Origin: Elusimicrobium sp.
Lineage (GTDB): Bacteria > Elusimicrobiota > Elusimicrobia > Elusimicrobiales > Elusimicrobiaceae
Direction: 5' to 3'
DNA length: 64,000 nt
Assembly: GCA_015062115.1 (NCBI GenBank)
Contig: SUVG01000004.1
Coordinates: 1-64,000, forward strand
Under the pieces are notes generated by a model. That model did not search any database and was not told the DNA's origin. It worked only from the letters and a program-made list of their open reading frames with translations. Of the stretch, positions 1-9,234 are shown piece by piece; position 1 is the stretch's first letter; each line of letters opens with the position of its first letter. A program made the position numbers and the translations under genes.

Positions 1-2244
1 ATAATCAGTAAAAATGTGGTTTTTTCCGGCATGATTGAAAGCAAAACCAACTATATTTTGTTGTTCTTGGTATGGGGCGGTTTGTGGCTTTTATTCCCGG
101 CTCTTAAAACCAATCTTTCCGGCGAGGGATTGTTTTCGCATATTTTCGATTGGTATGCCCTTTTTATGTGGCTTTTGGGTATCTTTTTGGGCGTACGGGT
201 GTTGAAAAAATTAACGCAGGAAAATATTTTGGTACTCATGTTCGTAGCCGTATTTTTGGCCTGTTGTTACGGGGTGATTCAGGCGCTCGGGTTAGAGTTT
301 TTATGGCCGTTTGAAATCAACCAGTTTGCTACCAAAGCGTTTTCTACTTTCGGCAATCCGAACTTTCTGTCTTCTGCCGTTGTGATGTTATTGCCTGCTT
401 TGCTTGTTTACTATATGCGTACCAACAGTAAAAAAGATTTATTTGTTTACGGCCTATTGGTGTTGGTTTATATTTTATTCTTGTCCTTCGGGTTGGCGCG
501 TTCTTGCTGGATAGGGGCCGCCTGCGGACTTTTTATGATGTGGATGTTCGGCACGTTGCGTTCGCTTATTTGGAGCCGCAAAGGCCGCGTCTTTTTACTT
601 GCTCTTCTTGCCGTGGGCGTAGGCTGGGGTTCCGTGTATTGGGACGGAGAAGATGCGCCCAGCCCGGTAGCCAAACGCGCGGTGGAACTAACGCAGGTAA
701 CGCCCTCCAATATTACATTGAAAGTAGATAGAAAAAACATCTTCCAATCGCTCCACCAGCGTTTGTTTATGTGGGATGTTTCCAAAGAAATTTTTCTTAG
801 CCAACCCGTCTTGGGAAGCGGACTTGGAAATTTCCAAATGGCATTTGAACAAAACCAACCCAAAACTTTGTTGCGCCATCCCAATTTGCGCGAATTAAAA
901 ACCCTCACGCACGCGCCGCATAACGAACTTTTCTTCCAGTTGGCACAAGGCGGTATTGTGGGGTTGGGGCTTTTCCTGTTCATGTTTATGGTTCTCTTTT
1001 TGGAAGTGCGCGATTTTGCCGCTCACAAAAAAGAGGGGGATAAAAAACAACTTCTGCAAGCCTTATTCTGCGGTATTTTGGGTATGCTGGCGGACAATAT
1101 GTTAAATATTTCTCTGCATGCCGTTGTACCGGCGTTTCTGTTTTGGTGGATCGTCGGGGCGGAAGTAAGCGGTGTGGGGAAGGAAGAGCGCCGGGTTCCT
1201 ATTACCGCTAACCCCGTTACCAAAACGGTTGCCTTGGCGATTTTGGGTGTAAGCGTAGCCATTATTTTTTGGCAGGGACTCTGGTTTGAAAGTGAATACC
1301 GTTCTTTTGCCGGGCAAAAAAATGTGGCGGAAAAAGATTATTCGGCCGCTGTGGAAAATTTATCCGCTTCGCTGAATCTTTACCCGGCCAACACCGAGGC
1401 GGGTTTCCGTTTGGGTAATGTTCTTCTTGCCGACGGAAAATACAAGGAAGCCTTGGCTACCTTTGAAAAAACTATTTCCGCCGCATCGTATTACGAAGAA
1501 GTTTATTTCCATGCCGCTTTGGCCGCATTAGGAGCCAAGGATAATAAAAAAGCCGTTCGCTATTTAATGGAAAATTTGCGTTTGCATCCGTACAATCTGC
1601 AAGCCTACAGCCTCTTAAGCGAACTCCTTTACGAAGATGTTATTTACGCCGATGCGGACGCCTTGGCGTTAATGGAGCGCGGGTTGACCCTTTTCCCCTA
1701 CGAGACGGGTCTGTGGCGCGTGGCGGGGGAAATTTATAGCAAACTCGGGGAAACCGAATATGCCAAAAACACCTACAAACGCGGACTGACGGTGGATACC
1801 TTGGACAAGGAACTGCTAAAACGCTTGGAAGCGTTGTATCCCAGCGGATCTTTGGATAGACCCGCCGTTATCGCTCAAGCCGCTCGTTTGCAACGCCACA
1901 GCGACAAGGCAGATAAATTTGCCAAAATGTCGCCCTACTATCAGCAACGCTTGCGTGCGGATATCGAAGATTATATATCCACTTATCCGCAAGATACGAA
2001 CGGACAAATTTTGCTGGCACGGGTGCTTTCTTTATCCGGAAACGATATTAAAGCCAAGGAAGTGTTGGAAAGTGTCCTGCGGGAATATCCGGACGATTTG
2101 TGGGCCAACCTGGCCCTTTCCACCTTGTTTTACAAGGCGGAAGATGTGGAAAATGCCAAACGCTGTTTGGAAGATGCCCTTTTTTACTATCCGCAAAATG
2201 CCGTGGCGTTGGCGCGCATGAAGGCAATTTCGGTGAAAAAATAA
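1..2244 (+). CDS. O-antigen ligase-like (Wzy_C) membrane protein with C-terminal TPR domain, probably 5'-truncated by the window edge
   Basis: The frame is open from base 1. The first candidate starts, GTG at 16 and ATG at 31, lack a Shine-Dalgarno, so the true start is probably upstream. Counting from the GTG there are about ten hydrophobic helices (roughly 12-30, 44-62, 70-90, 115-133, 142-178, 190-206, 310-330, 348-382, 405-422). A large extracytoplasmic loop precedes the motif HAPHNELFFQLAQGG near 299-313, the pattern of the Wzy_C/WaaL family, whose members transfer lipid-linked glycans to lipid A or to protein. Residues 430-742 are tandem TPR-like helices. It sits just upstream of a pilus operon, so a role as pilin O-oligosaccharyltransferase is possible. 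That is inference from position; an ordinary O-antigen ligase or polymerase is equally compatible. Confidence 0.75.
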   Translation: MISKNVVFSGMIESKTNYILLFLVWGGLWLLFPALKTNLSGEGLFSHIFDWYALFMWLLGIFLGVRVLKKLTQENILVLMFVAVFLACCYGVIQALGLEFLWPFEINQFATKAFSTFGNPNFLSSAVVMLLPALLVYYMRTNSKKDLFVYGLLVLVYILFLSFGLARSCWIGAACGLFMMWMFGTLRSLIWSRKGRVFLLALLAVGVGWGSVYWDGEDAPSPVAKRAVELTQVTPSNITLKVDRKNIFQSLHQRLFMWDVSKEIFLSQPVLGSGLGNFQMAFEQNQPKTLLRHPNLRELKTLTHAPHNELFFQLAQGGIVGLGLFLFMFMVLFLEVRDFAAHKKEGDKKQLLQALFCGILGMLADNMLNISLHAVVPAFLFWWIVGAEVSGVGKEERRVPITANPVTKTVALAILGVSVAIIFWQGLWFESEYRSFAGQKNVAEKDYSAAVENLSASLNLYPANTEAGFRLGNVLLADGKYKEALATFEKTISAASYYEEVYFHAALAALGAKDNKKAVRYLMENLRLHPYNLQAYSLLSELLYEDVIYADADALALMERGLTLFPYETGLWRVAGEIYSKLGETEYAKNTYKRGLTVDTLDKELLKRLEALYPSGSLDRPAVIAQAARLQRHSDKADKFAKMSPYYQQRLRADIEDYISTYPQDTNGQILLARVLSLSGNDIKAKEVLESVLREYPDDLWANLALSTLFYKAEDVENAKRCLEDALFYYPQNAVALARMKAISVKK

Positions 2245-2296
2245 GTAAAAAACATCTTCAAATCGTACGCGCGTGAAAAAAATAAAAAAAAGTCTC

Positions 2297-2324
2297 TTTA
2301 CAAAGCGCGCTAAATTGCTATAAT
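2297..2324 (+). promoter_or_regulatory. Sigma-70-type promoter of the pilus operon
   Basis: TTTACA (2297-2302) and TATAAT (2319-2324) are separated by 16 bp. This is the only convincing promoter between the ligase gene and the OmpA-like gene at 2386, so it probably drives the pilus operon. The leader would be about 55 nt. Confidence 0.6.
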
Positions 2325-2385
2325 TCTAGTATCTGTGTTATTGCAAAGATGTAGGACGGTACACAGTAAGGGATAGGATTACCGA

Positions 2386-4332
2386 ATGATAAAAACAAAT
2401 AAATACTTCAATTATTTGGTTGTTTTTCTTTTTTGCTTTTCGTTGGTAAGCGGAAATTTTGTTTTTGCTGCCAGCCCTGCTAAGCAATTGGCAAAAGGTA
2501 TTTCTCTATACGAGAAAAACAAAACCGAAGAGGCTATGGATTATTTCATTGAGGTTCTTGTCAGTGGAAATAAAGAACAAGTAGCCGAAGCCAACAAATA
2601 TGTGGAATTGATTCACAACCGCATTGGTGGGATTCAAACTCCCGTGGAAGTTGATGTTCACTTCAAAGAAGGGGAAGTAAAATCTTTGGATGAAGTGACC
2701 GAAGCTGCCATCGTGGAAGCCCAACAACAGGCCGAAGCCGCCGCTGCCGAAGCTGCTGCCAAAGCCCAAGCGGCTAAGGAACAGGCCGAAGCTGCTGCCT
2801 TGGCAAAACAACAAGAAGTGTTGGAAGCCGTAGATGCGCAACAACAAGCCTTAACGGAACGCATCGAAGCACAACGCCAAGCTGCGTTGGACCGTGCCGA
2901 ATCCAACCGCCAAGACGCTTTGCAAAAAGCCGCTGATGTAAACGAAGCCGCTTTGGAAGCCGCCACCGTTGCGGCTACCGTCGGTGATGCCGGCCTGACT
3001 CAAACCGCCAAAGACGATTTGAAGGCCGTAGAACAACAAACCTCTTCCGTTTTAGATGCTGCCCAATCCTCCGCGGCCGGAACGCCGCGGCAGGAAGGGG
3101 TGTTGACCACCTCTGCCGCGCCCGCCGAAACGGCCACTTCTACTTTTGTAGATTTGACGACTCCGGACGCAGTGGAAGCGCGTGAAATTTACACACGCCA
3201 AAAAATCGCCAGCATGACCGAAGCCGCTATCCAAAAAATTAACGCGACCGAAGGCGTGCATTTGTATTTCCGCGATAACCAACCCGATGCGTTGGATATT
3301 GACCCCGAAGTAATTTTTGACGGTAGCAAATTCCGCACCGAATCCTTGCCCTTACTCAATAACATTTATGAACTTTTGGCTCTTACTCAAGGAGCCGGTT
3401 ATACCATTTTGCCTCCCGGTTCTTACACGGACGATGTAACTTTGCCCGGTATCCGTCAAGCGATGGCGTTGAATTCTTATTTAATTAACCGCGGTATTTC
3501 CGAAGGGAAACTGCACTACAATATGGGTTTGGTGGACGAAGAACCGCCGGCTCAGTTTGCCAACTTACACGGTCTTTCCATCGTGTTTGATTACACCGCC
3601 AAATTACCCACTAATTTAGAGAAAAACGAAAAGAACGAAAAAGCCCCGCTTCTTAGCATGGCCGTTGTTCCGTTGTGCCACGCGATTGATCGTTCTTTGG
3701 GTGAAGCGTTTGCTATCGATTTTTCCGTATTGGAAACCATTAGCCCTATCGATAACTGGATGTTACAAGTGGTACAACACGGACGCGACGGTAAATTTTA
3801 TGTCGTTCGTCAGTTGGAAGGCTTTTCGCCCGTTTATCACCAAATTTTATGGAACGGCCGCAAAGGCATCATCGGGCCGGAACTTCCTTGCGGTAAATAT
3901 ACCTTAGTATTAACCGCGACGGATTTGAAAGGCGAAAAACAAACTTTGCGCCGCCGTGTAGTAGTAAAATGCTCGGAACAGAAAACCTCTTCTTGTTCCA
4001 CCGGTTCTTGTTCGGCTAAAAAAGAATCTGCCGACGATATCTGCCCCAAATGCGATTACAAAACCGCTCGCTTGTGGGTAAAACCCGGTCGCACGATGAA
4101 AGCCGTTACCGTTGAAGAACCTGCGGCTGAACCGGTTGCCGTAACTGCTTCTACGGAAGTAACTGCCGATCCGTTAGCCAATGTGGCCCCGGCTACCGAT
4201 GCCACGCCGCAAGACTTGATGGATCCGTTAGGGGCTGACCCGTACGCCATGAACGATGCGATGGCTCCGTTACCGCAACAACCGGTAAACAATCCGTATG
4301 ATATGCCGTACGAAGAATATAATGCCAATTAA
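2386..4332 (+). CDS. Secreted OmpA-like protein with Ala/Gln-rich coiled coil, first gene of the pilus operon
   Basis: 648 aa with a signal peptide (about 1-29). A TPR-like helical pair (31-80) is followed by a long Ala/Glu/Gln-rich coiled coil (about 105-235). Residues 290-405 look like an OmpA/MotB fold: a beta strand DPEVIFDGSKF, a helix, then IRQAMALNSYLINRGISEGK, which matches the xxRAxxVxxYLxxxGI pattern of peptidoglycan-binding OmpA domains. A Cys-rich stretch near 525-560 contains CPKC, and the end is Ala/Pro-rich. It lies 20 bp before pilM, so it is probably co-transcribed with the pilus machine. It may anchor that machine to peptidoglycan, as TsaP/FimV-type accessory proteins do, but I see no LysM domain. 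Function is inferred. Confidence 0.7.
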   Translation: MIKTNKYFNYLVVFLFCFSLVSGNFVFAASPAKQLAKGISLYEKNKTEEAMDYFIEVLVSGNKEQVAEANKYVELIHNRIGGIQTPVEVDVHFKEGEVKSLDEVTEAAIVEAQQQAEAAAAEAAAKAQAAKEQAEAAALAKQQEVLEAVDAQQQALTERIEAQRQAALDRAESNRQDALQKAADVNEAALEAATVAATVGDAGLTQTAKDDLKAVEQQTSSVLDAAQSSAAGTPRQEGVLTTSAAPAETATSTFVDLTTPDAVEAREIYTRQKIASMTEAAIQKINATEGVHLYFRDNQPDALDIDPEVIFDGSKFRTESLPLLNNIYELLALTQGAGYTILPPGSYTDDVTLPGIRQAMALNSYLINRGISEGKLHYNMGLVDEEPPAQFANLHGLSIVFDYTAKLPTNLEKNEKNEKAPLLSMAVVPLCHAIDRSLGEAFAIDFSVLETISPIDNWMLQVVQHGRDGKFYVVRQLEGFSPVYHQILWNGRKGIIGPELPCGKYTLVLTATDLKGEKQTLRRRVVVKCSEQKTSSCSTGSCSAKKESADDICPKCDYKTARLWVKPGRTMKAVTVEEPAAEPVAVTASTEVTADPLANVAPATDATPQDLMDPLGADPYAMNDAMAPLPQQPVNNPYDMPYEEYNAN

Positions 4333-4352
4333 TTTAAGGGGATATAAATAAT

Positions 4353-6002
4353 ATGAATCTTTCAGAAACGCTAATTGGCCAAAATATGAATACCCACCCG
4401 GATTGCTTGGGTGTGTATATCGGTCTTGATGAAATTTATGTGGCCCAAACTTCCAAGAAAGATAGTGGTATCGTTTTGGAATCTTTGGTGCGTGTGCCGA
4501 TTCACTCTGTGGATAAAAGCAACTTAAAACCGCTTGATTTGAACGAGACTTTTTTCTCCATGGACAACTGGGTGGAAACGCTTAAAAAAGTAATCACCCG
4601 TAAAAAATGGAAAACAAATCGCGTGGTAATCAGTTTGGCTCCGGCCTTCTGCTTGCTTCGTCACTTTGTAATTCCGGCTGCCATTGAACGGAAAATGTGG
4701 AAAAGTTCTATTCCGCTCCAAGCGCGTAAGTATATTCATTTCCCGTTTGAAAAAGCAGAATACGCCTACCATGTATATGAATTTGAAACCGCCGCTACCA
4801 AGCAAAAACGCTTGGGCGTGGTGTTTGCTTTGACCACCAAACTCATTATCGAACGCTTACAAAAAGGCCTTAAATCTATCGGTTTGGAATTGATTTCCGT
4901 GGAACCTTCCAGCCTTTCGATGGGACGTGCGTTTAACGACAGCGATAAAGAAGCCGTCGGTCAAGGCGGACGGATTTACTCCTTCTTCGGTAAAGATATG
5001 GCCAGTTTCGTTTTCTTAAACGAAAACGCCCCTGTTCTTTTACGCGATGTGGAAATTTCCGGTTCTTTACCGGCCGAACGCCGCCGTTTCGAAATTACTA
5101 ACTGCACGGAATTTATTGCCAAGCAGTTGGAAAAAGACCCGTTTGAAGAAGCCGTCATCGTCGGGCATGAAGTGGATCAATGGATTCCTGCTTTGGAAGC
5201 CGACTCCAAAAAGCCCGTTCGTAAATGGAATTTAAGCGAAGTGTATGGCATCGATACCCGCTCTGCCGGGGAAATTTCCGCTATTGGCGGAAGCATCAAG
5301 TTCTATGACCATAAAACGCCGGATATCGACTTTACCAAAGGAAACCGCTTAAGTGAATATGAATTTAACGCCAGTTTGACCGCGTGGAAAGTGGCCGCTG
5401 TGGCTGTTGTCATCCTTTTGCTTTTAATCGGTAAAAATTTCTTGGGTGTAAAGAAGGCGGAAAAAGAACTTCGCCAGGTGCAGGCTACCAATACCCAAAC
5501 GATTGCCGATTTTGCGGGATTGACGGCCAGTCAAATCCAGGCCAATTTGGAAAAAATGAAAACCCAAAACTCGAACTTACAAGCGATGGATTCTTACGAT
5601 AAAGTAATTACTCCGTTGCTGGTGGAGTTGGTGGATACGATTCCGCAAGGTATCTGGATTACCAAATTTTCCTATTCGGATCAGTTCCCTGCCAAAGGTA
5701 GCGGCGAAACCCGCAGTATCGTGATGGAAGGGGCTATTGAAACCGGGAAGGACGGTCGCGCGGATATTGCTTTAGCCAACCGCTTCAAAGATGACTTATT
5801 AGCCAAACCGTTGTTTCAAGCCGTTTGTGCTAACAAAGAAGAAGCCGTGCGCTTCAAAACTTTTGCCGGTACTGCCGGCGGCGGTGGAGGAAATACTTCT
5901 TCCGGCGGTGATGATGATGATAAAGATCAAAATGCGTTAAAGCAAACAACCTTCGTGTTGAACTGCTCTTCCAATGAAGGAGGTCGCACCTATGGCCGCT
6001 AA
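4353..6002 (+). CDS. pilM: PilM-PilN fusion protein (type IV pilus inner-membrane platform, GspL-like)
   Basis: 549 aa. Residues about 18-335 follow the PilM actin-like fold: VYIGLDEIYVAQ at the start, then FVIPAAIERKMWKSSIPLQA and PFEKAEYAYHVYEF. A single transmembrane helix (about 343-365) is followed by a periplasmic coiled coil and the ferredoxin-like end found in PilN. In most pili these are two proteins; here one polypeptide carries both, as in GspL of type II secretion. A Gly/Ser/Asp-rich insert (GGGGGNTSSGGDDDDKDQ) precedes the last strand. In the family PilM-PilN links the cytoplasmic ATPase ring to the periplasmic alignment complex. Its 3' end overlaps the PilO-like gene by 11 bp. 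Confidence 0.85.
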   Translation: MNLSETLIGQNMNTHPDCLGVYIGLDEIYVAQTSKKDSGIVLESLVRVPIHSVDKSNLKPLDLNETFFSMDNWVETLKKVITRKKWKTNRVVISLAPAFCLLRHFVIPAAIERKMWKSSIPLQARKYIHFPFEKAEYAYHVYEFETAATKQKRLGVVFALTTKLIIERLQKGLKSIGLELISVEPSSLSMGRAFNDSDKEAVGQGGRIYSFFGKDMASFVFLNENAPVLLRDVEISGSLPAERRRFEITNCTEFIAKQLEKDPFEEAVIVGHEVDQWIPALEADSKKPVRKWNLSEVYGIDTRSAGEISAIGGSIKFYDHKTPDIDFTKGNRLSEYEFNASLTAWKVAAVAVVILLLLIGKNFLGVKKAEKELRQVQATNTQTIADFAGLTASQIQANLEKMKTQNSNLQAMDSYDKVITPLLVELVDTIPQGIWITKFSYSDQFPAKGSGETRSIVMEGAIETGKDGRADIALANRFKDDLLAKPLFQAVCANKEEAVRFKTFAGTAGGGGGNTSSGGDDDDKDQNALKQTTFVLNCSSNEGGRTYGR

Positions 6003-6660
6003 TCTAAAGAATAATAAACACGTGGAAAACCTTAAAAAAGGTTTCCAGGATATTCAAACCGTAGCCCAAGAAGGCAACTTTAAGTTGTTTGCCAAACAAT
6101 TGGTGGCTGTGGTGTTGGTATTCTTTGCCTTCAAATTTTTAACCGGTAAATTCCTGGAAAAAGAGAATAATTTGAGAGGGCAAATGGAAGCCATCCGTCT
6201 CCAACAAACCAATGAGCGTGAATATGAAACCAACAAACGCAAACTGATTAGATTGGAGCCGCGTTTCCCGGATATTTCCGGCAAGAACGAATACTTGGTT
6301 ACCAAAATCTTGGAAATTTTCAAAGCAGAAAATTTAACACCCCAAGTAGAAAATAACCAAACCGAAGATACCAGCAATGCCACTTATGTGATTACTTCGT
6401 TGGGTGCCAGCACGGAAATGGACTTTCTTTCCTTTGCCGAATTTTTGGCCCGTATTGAAAACAGAAAGGATTTTCTAAAAGTAACGGAGGTTTCTATCGA
6501 TAAAGATAGTGCCCCGGAAAATTTAGGAAAAAATAAAATTTCCTTAAAATTTAATACGATTTTCCCGAAAGAGAAAATTGCCAAGAACTTGTTCAAAGAT
6601 TATGATAAACTTGTAAAAGAGATGCAGGAAGAAGAAGCTGCCAAAAAGGGGGGTAAATAA
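5992..6660 (+). CDS. pilO: PilO/GspM-like alignment subunit
   Basis: 222 aa. The start is the ATG at 5992, because AGGAGG at 5978-5983 sits 8 bp before it; an upstream in-frame ATG at 5974 lies before that ribosome site. A short cytoplasmic N-terminus is followed by one membrane helix (about residues 30-50, LFAKQLVAVVLVFFAFKFL), a coiled coil rich in Arg/Glu, and a small alpha/beta domain (about 90-210). This is the usual architecture of PilO. It overlaps the PilM-PilN gene by 11 bp, suggesting translational coupling. PilO pairs with PilN to form the periplasmic collar below the secretin. The family call rests on architecture and position; sequence identity in this family is low. Confidence 0.75.
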   Translation: MAANLKNNKHVENLKKGFQDIQTVAQEGNFKLFAKQLVAVVLVFFAFKFLTGKFLEKENNLRGQMEAIRLQQTNEREYETNKRKLIRLEPRFPDISGKNEYLVTKILEIFKAENLTPQVENNQTEDTSNATYVITSLGASTEMDFLSFAEFLARIENRKDFLKVTEVSIDKDSAPENLGKNKISLKFNTIFPKEKIAKNLFKDYDKLVKEMQEEEAAKKGGK

Positions 6661-6663
6661 ATC

Positions 6664-7512
6664 ATGAGAAAACTATCCATGTTAATTCTTACGGGTTTGT
6701 TAGCCGCTCCGTTTGTATCGGCTCAGCAAGCCGTCGCTCCGGAAATGCCCGCTTTTGAAATCGCGGAAGAAACGGAAGTTGCCGTTGCTGCTGCACCGGC
6801 CCCGGTAGAAGTGGCTCCTGCTCCTGTTGCGGAAGTTGTGCCTGCTCCCAAACCGGCTCCTGCCAAAAAGAGAGCACGCCGTTCTTCCCGTAGAAGAAAA
6901 GCCTCCGCTAATGCTAATTTAACCGGCACGGTGGCTCCCGAAGCCAAAAAAGCGTTAGATGCTCAGGCAGAAGTATCGGTTTCTCCTGCGAAAGCTCCTG
7001 TTGCAAAAGGACAAACCGGAAATGCGGCCTTGGAAGCCGATATTGCCGTTGCTACGGCGAATACGGACAATACCCCCGGCGAAGGGGCAGTGGCTCCGCG
7101 CGAACCCGTAGCGGAAAATGCACAGCCGGTGGAAGCGCCGCGTGTGGTATTCAACCCGATTACGCGCCGCGACCCGATGTTGTCTCCGGACGATTTCTTG
7201 ATTTTGCAGTATCGTGAACAGCAACGCTTGGCAGCCGAAAGAGCGGCCCGCGAGCGTGCTGAGGCCGAAGAAAGAAGAAGACGCGAAGAAGCCGAACGCT
7301 TGCGTCAACTGGAATTGGCCCGCTTGAAAGATCCCACCCGCGAAGTACGCCACCGTATTCATATCGGTGGTATTATCGGGAAGGAAGTGTTCATTGGCAG
7401 TAAAGTATATACAATCGGCAACCGCGTGTTGGGTGCTAAGATTGTTGAAGTTCGCCCCGATGAAGTGGTATTCTCTTATAAAGGGCATAAATTTGTTCGT
7501 AGAATGAAGTAA
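6664..7512 (+). CDS. pilP: PilP/GspC-like periplasmic protein
   Basis: 282 aa with a signal peptide (1-20, cleavage near VSAQ). A Pro/Ala/Val-rich linker includes a basic patch (KKRARRSSRRRKA, about 64-80). FNPITRRDPMLSPDDF, near 160, resembles the RDPF motif that opens the PilP domain. A charged Arg/Glu helix (about 180-220) follows, then a compact beta domain (IHIGGIIGKEVFIGSKVYTI to the end) like the GspC homology region/PilP. In known systems this domain contacts the N0 domain of the secretin, which is the next gene. There is no lipobox, whereas Proteobacterial PilP is a lipoprotein. Confidence 0.7.
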   Translation: MRKLSMLILTGLLAAPFVSAQQAVAPEMPAFEIAEETEVAVAAAPAPVEVAPAPVAEVVPAPKPAPAKKRARRSSRRRKASANANLTGTVAPEAKKALDAQAEVSVSPAKAPVAKGQTGNAALEADIAVATANTDNTPGEGAVAPREPVAENAQPVEAPRVVFNPITRRDPMLSPDDFLILQYREQQRLAAERAARERAEAEERRRREEAERLRQLELARLKDPTREVRHRIHIGGIIGKEVFIGSKVYTIGNRVLGAKIVEVRPDEVVFSYKGHKFVRRMK

Positions 7513-7546
7513 TAGTTTCACATTTAGGTAATTCACAGGAGGATAG

Positions 7547-9142
7547 ATGATAAATCGTTTAGCAGTTGTGTTGGCAGGTGTGGCTGTGCTTGGAGTAGGT
7601 TCCACGGCTTTTGCCCAAACCCAAACCCTTCCCAGCGACAACACCATTGCCGTCACCGAAAAAACAACGGTAAAATTGTCCGGTGAAACCGATCTGTACA
7701 AAGAAACGGAAGTTTCTTCCCCGTTGGATCGCACGGTATCCATTCGTGTTTCCAATGTACCGATATCGGCTTTCTTGAACAGTATTACCACGCAGGCTAA
7801 AATTAACTTCATTATGAGCGAAGAATTCGCGAATAAAAAAGTTACCGCCTCTTTGACTCGCGTGTCTGTGCGTGAGGCGTTGGATACGTTGCTTCGTGTT
7901 CATGGTCTTGCTTATCAGCGCATTGGTAAGAGCGACAGTTACGTAGTAACCAAACGCTCCAACGATGCTCCGGATACGATCACCAAGATCTATACGCTTA
8001 GCTACATTTCCTTGCAAGGCATTGGTTCCGCTTCTAGCGAACTTAACAGCATTATGCCGCAAGATGTATCTACCGGCGGTGGTTCTTCTTCCTCCGGTTC
8101 TGCCGATATGTCTGCCGGTGGTGGTATGGGCGGTATGGGTGCCGGTGGTGCCGGCGGTACGGATTCTTACAGCGGCGGTGCGGAAATTACTGCTATCGTT
8201 AAAAGCATGCTTTCTCCCGTGGGCCGTATTGCGATTGATCCCCGCACCAACAAACTCATCATTACGGACGTGGCCGAAGTATTCCCGCAAGTGGAAAACA
8301 TCTTGGCCGAATTGGATATCAAACCTCCGCAAATTTTGATTGAAGCCCAAATCGTCGAAGTCAGCAAAACCAGCGGTTTAAGCCTCGGTTTTGAATACGG
8401 CGGCGACGGCGGCACCATGGTTGCGATGACCGGTCCCAAACGCAAAGTGGACTACGAATACATCAAAGGCCAAGGTGTAAAAGGTTGGAACTACATTTTC
8501 CCGACCAAAGAACAATTAAACAGCAACGGTGGCATGGGCGGCGATTCCGGCAGCAGTTCCTCTTCTTCTTCTTCCAGCGATGAGGGCGAAGATGAAGGCG
8601 GTTTGTTGGACTTCTCTGCTTTCAACATCGTGCTCAAAAGTTTGCTTACCCGCGGTGAAGCCAAATACTTAGGTAAACCGAAAGTGGTAACCTTAAACAA
8701 CAAAACGGCTACCATCACCACCTCTACCGATGCGACCGTCGGTCAAACCATGAGCCAATCCGGCAGTGGTTCCGGTGAAGGTATGACCACCACTTCTGCG
8801 GAAAGAAAACGCGTAGGTCTTACCTTGCAAGTTACTCCGCAGGTAAACCGCGAAGGGTATGTAACCCTTTACGTGCAACCTTCTTACTCCGATGTAGTCA
8901 GCTCCGGCTTCGACTACTCCAAAGACACCACCACGCGTGCCGCTTCCACGCTCGTTCGTGTGAAAAACGGTCAAACCGTGGTTATCGGTGGGTTGTTGAC
9001 TTCCCGCGAAACGGATCAAACCCGCAAAGTTCCGCTTTTGGGTGATATTCCGATACTTGGTTGGTTGTTCACCAGCAAAACGAAATCTAAAAGCACCACC
9101 GACTTGGTTATCTTCATCACACCGACCATCTTGGCGGAATAA
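7547..9142 (+). CDS. pilQ: Secretin (PilQ/GspD family outer-membrane pore)
   Basis: 531 aa with a signal peptide (1-23) and a strong GGAGG ribosome site 4 nt before the start. An STN/N0-N1 region (about 55-130) contains the typical VPISAFLNSITTQAKINFIM. Next comes a Gly/Ser/Met-rich insert (about 180-215), a secretin N-domain, and a Ser/Asp/Glu-rich loop (about 335-355). The C-terminal secretin domain ends with VPLLGDIPILGWLF and TTDLVIFITPTIL, the family signature. Multimers form the outer-membrane channel for the pilus or pseudopilus. I see no separate pilotin gene. Confidence 0.93.
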   Translation: MINRLAVVLAGVAVLGVGSTAFAQTQTLPSDNTIAVTEKTTVKLSGETDLYKETEVSSPLDRTVSIRVSNVPISAFLNSITTQAKINFIMSEEFANKKVTASLTRVSVREALDTLLRVHGLAYQRIGKSDSYVVTKRSNDAPDTITKIYTLSYISLQGIGSASSELNSIMPQDVSTGGGSSSSGSADMSAGGGMGGMGAGGAGGTDSYSGGAEITAIVKSMLSPVGRIAIDPRTNKLIITDVAEVFPQVENILAELDIKPPQILIEAQIVEVSKTSGLSLGFEYGGDGGTMVAMTGPKRKVDYEYIKGQGVKGWNYIFPTKEQLNSNGGMGGDSGSSSSSSSSSDEGEDEGGLLDFSAFNIVLKSLLTRGEAKYLGKPKVVTLNNKTATITTSTDATVGQTMSQSGSGSGEGMTTTSAERKRVGLTLQVTPQVNREGYVTLYVQPSYSDVVSSGFDYSKDTTTRAASTLVRVKNGQTVVIGGLLTSRETDQTRKVPLLGDIPILGWLFTSKTKSKSTTDLVIFITPTILAE

Positions 9143-9163
9143 CAGTAGTTTATTTTGTAAAAT

Positions 9164-9210
9164 GTGCCCTGTCCCCGGCTTCAAACGGGGACAGGCACGT
9201 AGCGTATAAT
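9164..9210 (+). promoter_or_regulatory. Long hairpin followed by a TATAAT box between pilQ and pilB
   Basis: GTGCC(C)TGTCCCC pairs with GGGGACAGGCAC across a 10-nt loop (9164-9198). No T-run follows, so it is not a classic terminator. TATAAT lies at 9205-9210, 24 bp before the pilB ATG. The hairpin could be an mRNA processing or stability element that lowers expression of the ATPase relative to the secretin, and the TATAAT may give a secondary promoter. Confidence 0.4.
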
Positions 9211-9234
9211 ACAAGGGTTTAAGAGGATTAGGAA

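Noticed and set aside
6955-7812. 285-aa minus-strand open frame across pilP and pilQ
   Set aside because: Antisense shadow of two well-supported genes; no ribosome site, no domain, composition typical of reversed coding sequence.
7559-8350. 263-aa minus-strand open frame within the secretin gene
   Set aside because: Antisense shadow of pilQ, rich in His/Arg/Thr from reversed Gly/Ser codons.
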